Source of the DNA: Amphirosellinia nigrospora
Taxonomy: Eukaryota; Ascomycota; Sordariomycetes; Xylariales; Xylariaceae
Reading direction: 5' to 3'
Assembly (NCBI GenBank): GCA_004123355.1
Contig: SCHM01000004.1
Span: forward strand, 2,418,001 to 2,482,000
DNA length: 64,000 nucleotides
The position numbers and the translations under genes are program-made. Position 1 is the first letter of the stretch; each line of letters opens with the position of its first letter. The notes under the pieces are model-generated. The model saw only the letters and a list, made by a program, of their open reading frames with translations, made no database searches and had not been told where the DNA came from. This document shows, in pieces, positions 63,512-64,000 of the stretch.

Positions 63512-64000
63512 GGACATGCTCAAGAGCAGACGATTGCCTCGCATGGTGGGCATCCACCTATGCTGCATACCTATGACATTGTCAAGTTTTATGATGATTA
63601 ATCTTGTTCTTGTCTTGTGTATTTTAAATGCATCCTGTATGCATCTTTGGTCTTTCAGACTAGTCGTCGTCAACTACAGCACTAGCACTTATCGTTCAAA
63701 GACGGACTTTAATCGCTAGATATTGGCGGGACTTTTGGCCTTGCAGCTCTAGATAATAATACAACGGTAGGCAATCTCTGATCATAATTATACTTTTCCT
63801 ATATCGCATCTATCCTTGAATTGTTGCAGTCAAGCATATGTCTGTTGACACACGCCGCCGGAGCCAATTACGTGCTCTCCATTGACCTTGGGATAACTCG
63901 TACGTGTAAAACGCATGATAACCGGATATGACCACTTCATCACCTCATGCGCGTCTGGAGTTAATTCCAAGCGATATCTAAAGAATAAATTGGCTGCCAT
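63512..64000. other. Right edge of the window
   Basis: AT-rich DNA downstream of the dehydrogenase. No gene is recognised before the end of the window. Confidence 0.5.

Overview
The window is nuclear DNA of a filamentous ascomycete, probably Pezizomycotina/Sordariomycetes. The evidence is short GT-AG introns (about 42-160 nt) with CTAAC/CTGAC-like branch sites, fungal-specific families (Nsp1 with FG repeats, mL59/Mrpl25, a LAA2-like protein, a Kre9/Knh-type surface protein), gene-dense blocks separated by AT-rich spacers, and no bacterial features. The genus cannot be read from the sequence.

Layout: 1-3.1 kb has no confident gene. 3.1-8 kb holds eIF3m (+), UMP kinase URA6 (-), a small mitochondrial-type membrane protein (-) and an NTF2/SnoaL-like protein (-). 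8-10.4 kb is AT-rich with a thrice-repeated motif. 10.5-12.1 kb is a three-exon four-helix membrane protein (-). 15.1 kb is tRNA-Arg(ACG). 15.4-17.1 kb is a LAA2-like AP-1 accessory protein (-). 18.2-20.5 kb is nucleoporin NSP1 (+). 20.8-21.5 kb is the ATP synthase inhibitor INH1 (-). 24.6-25.7 kb is 14-3-3 (+). 26.5-31.2 kb is a minus-strand block of DPH4, MRPL25 and the DEAD-box splicing helicase PRP28. 31.19-32.78 kb is a 1.59-kb element with perfect 96-bp terminal inverted repeats at the PRP28 5' end. 33.8-37 kb is a zinc aminopeptidase (+). 39.7-41 kb is enolase (+). 41.5-42.2 kb is a decayed AIG2/GGCT-like gene (-). 43.2-44.5 kb is RPS13 (+), with ten exons including four tiny ones. 44.8-45.4 kb is SDC1/DPY-30 (-). 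45.8-48.5 kb is the FAN1 nuclease (+). 52.8-53.6 kb is a conserved fungal basic protein (-). 59.6-60.5 kb is a Kre9-like surface protein (-). 62.5-63.5 kb is a short-chain dehydrogenase (+).

Most genes are housekeeping: translation (eIF3m, RPS13, mL59, DPH4, tRNA-Arg), splicing (PRP28), nuclear transport (NSP1), energy metabolism (enolase, INH1), chromatin (SDC1), DNA repair (FAN1) and signalling (14-3-3). No operon or biosynthetic cluster is visible.

An important caveat is that many conserved genes between 5 and 45 kb carry small indels, mostly lost bases in G, C or A runs. Each can be bridged to a full-length product of the expected family size. Because this includes essential genes such as enolase, RPS13, PRP28 and NSP1, I read it as consensus sequence error, not mass pseudogenisation. 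Positions are given gene by gene.
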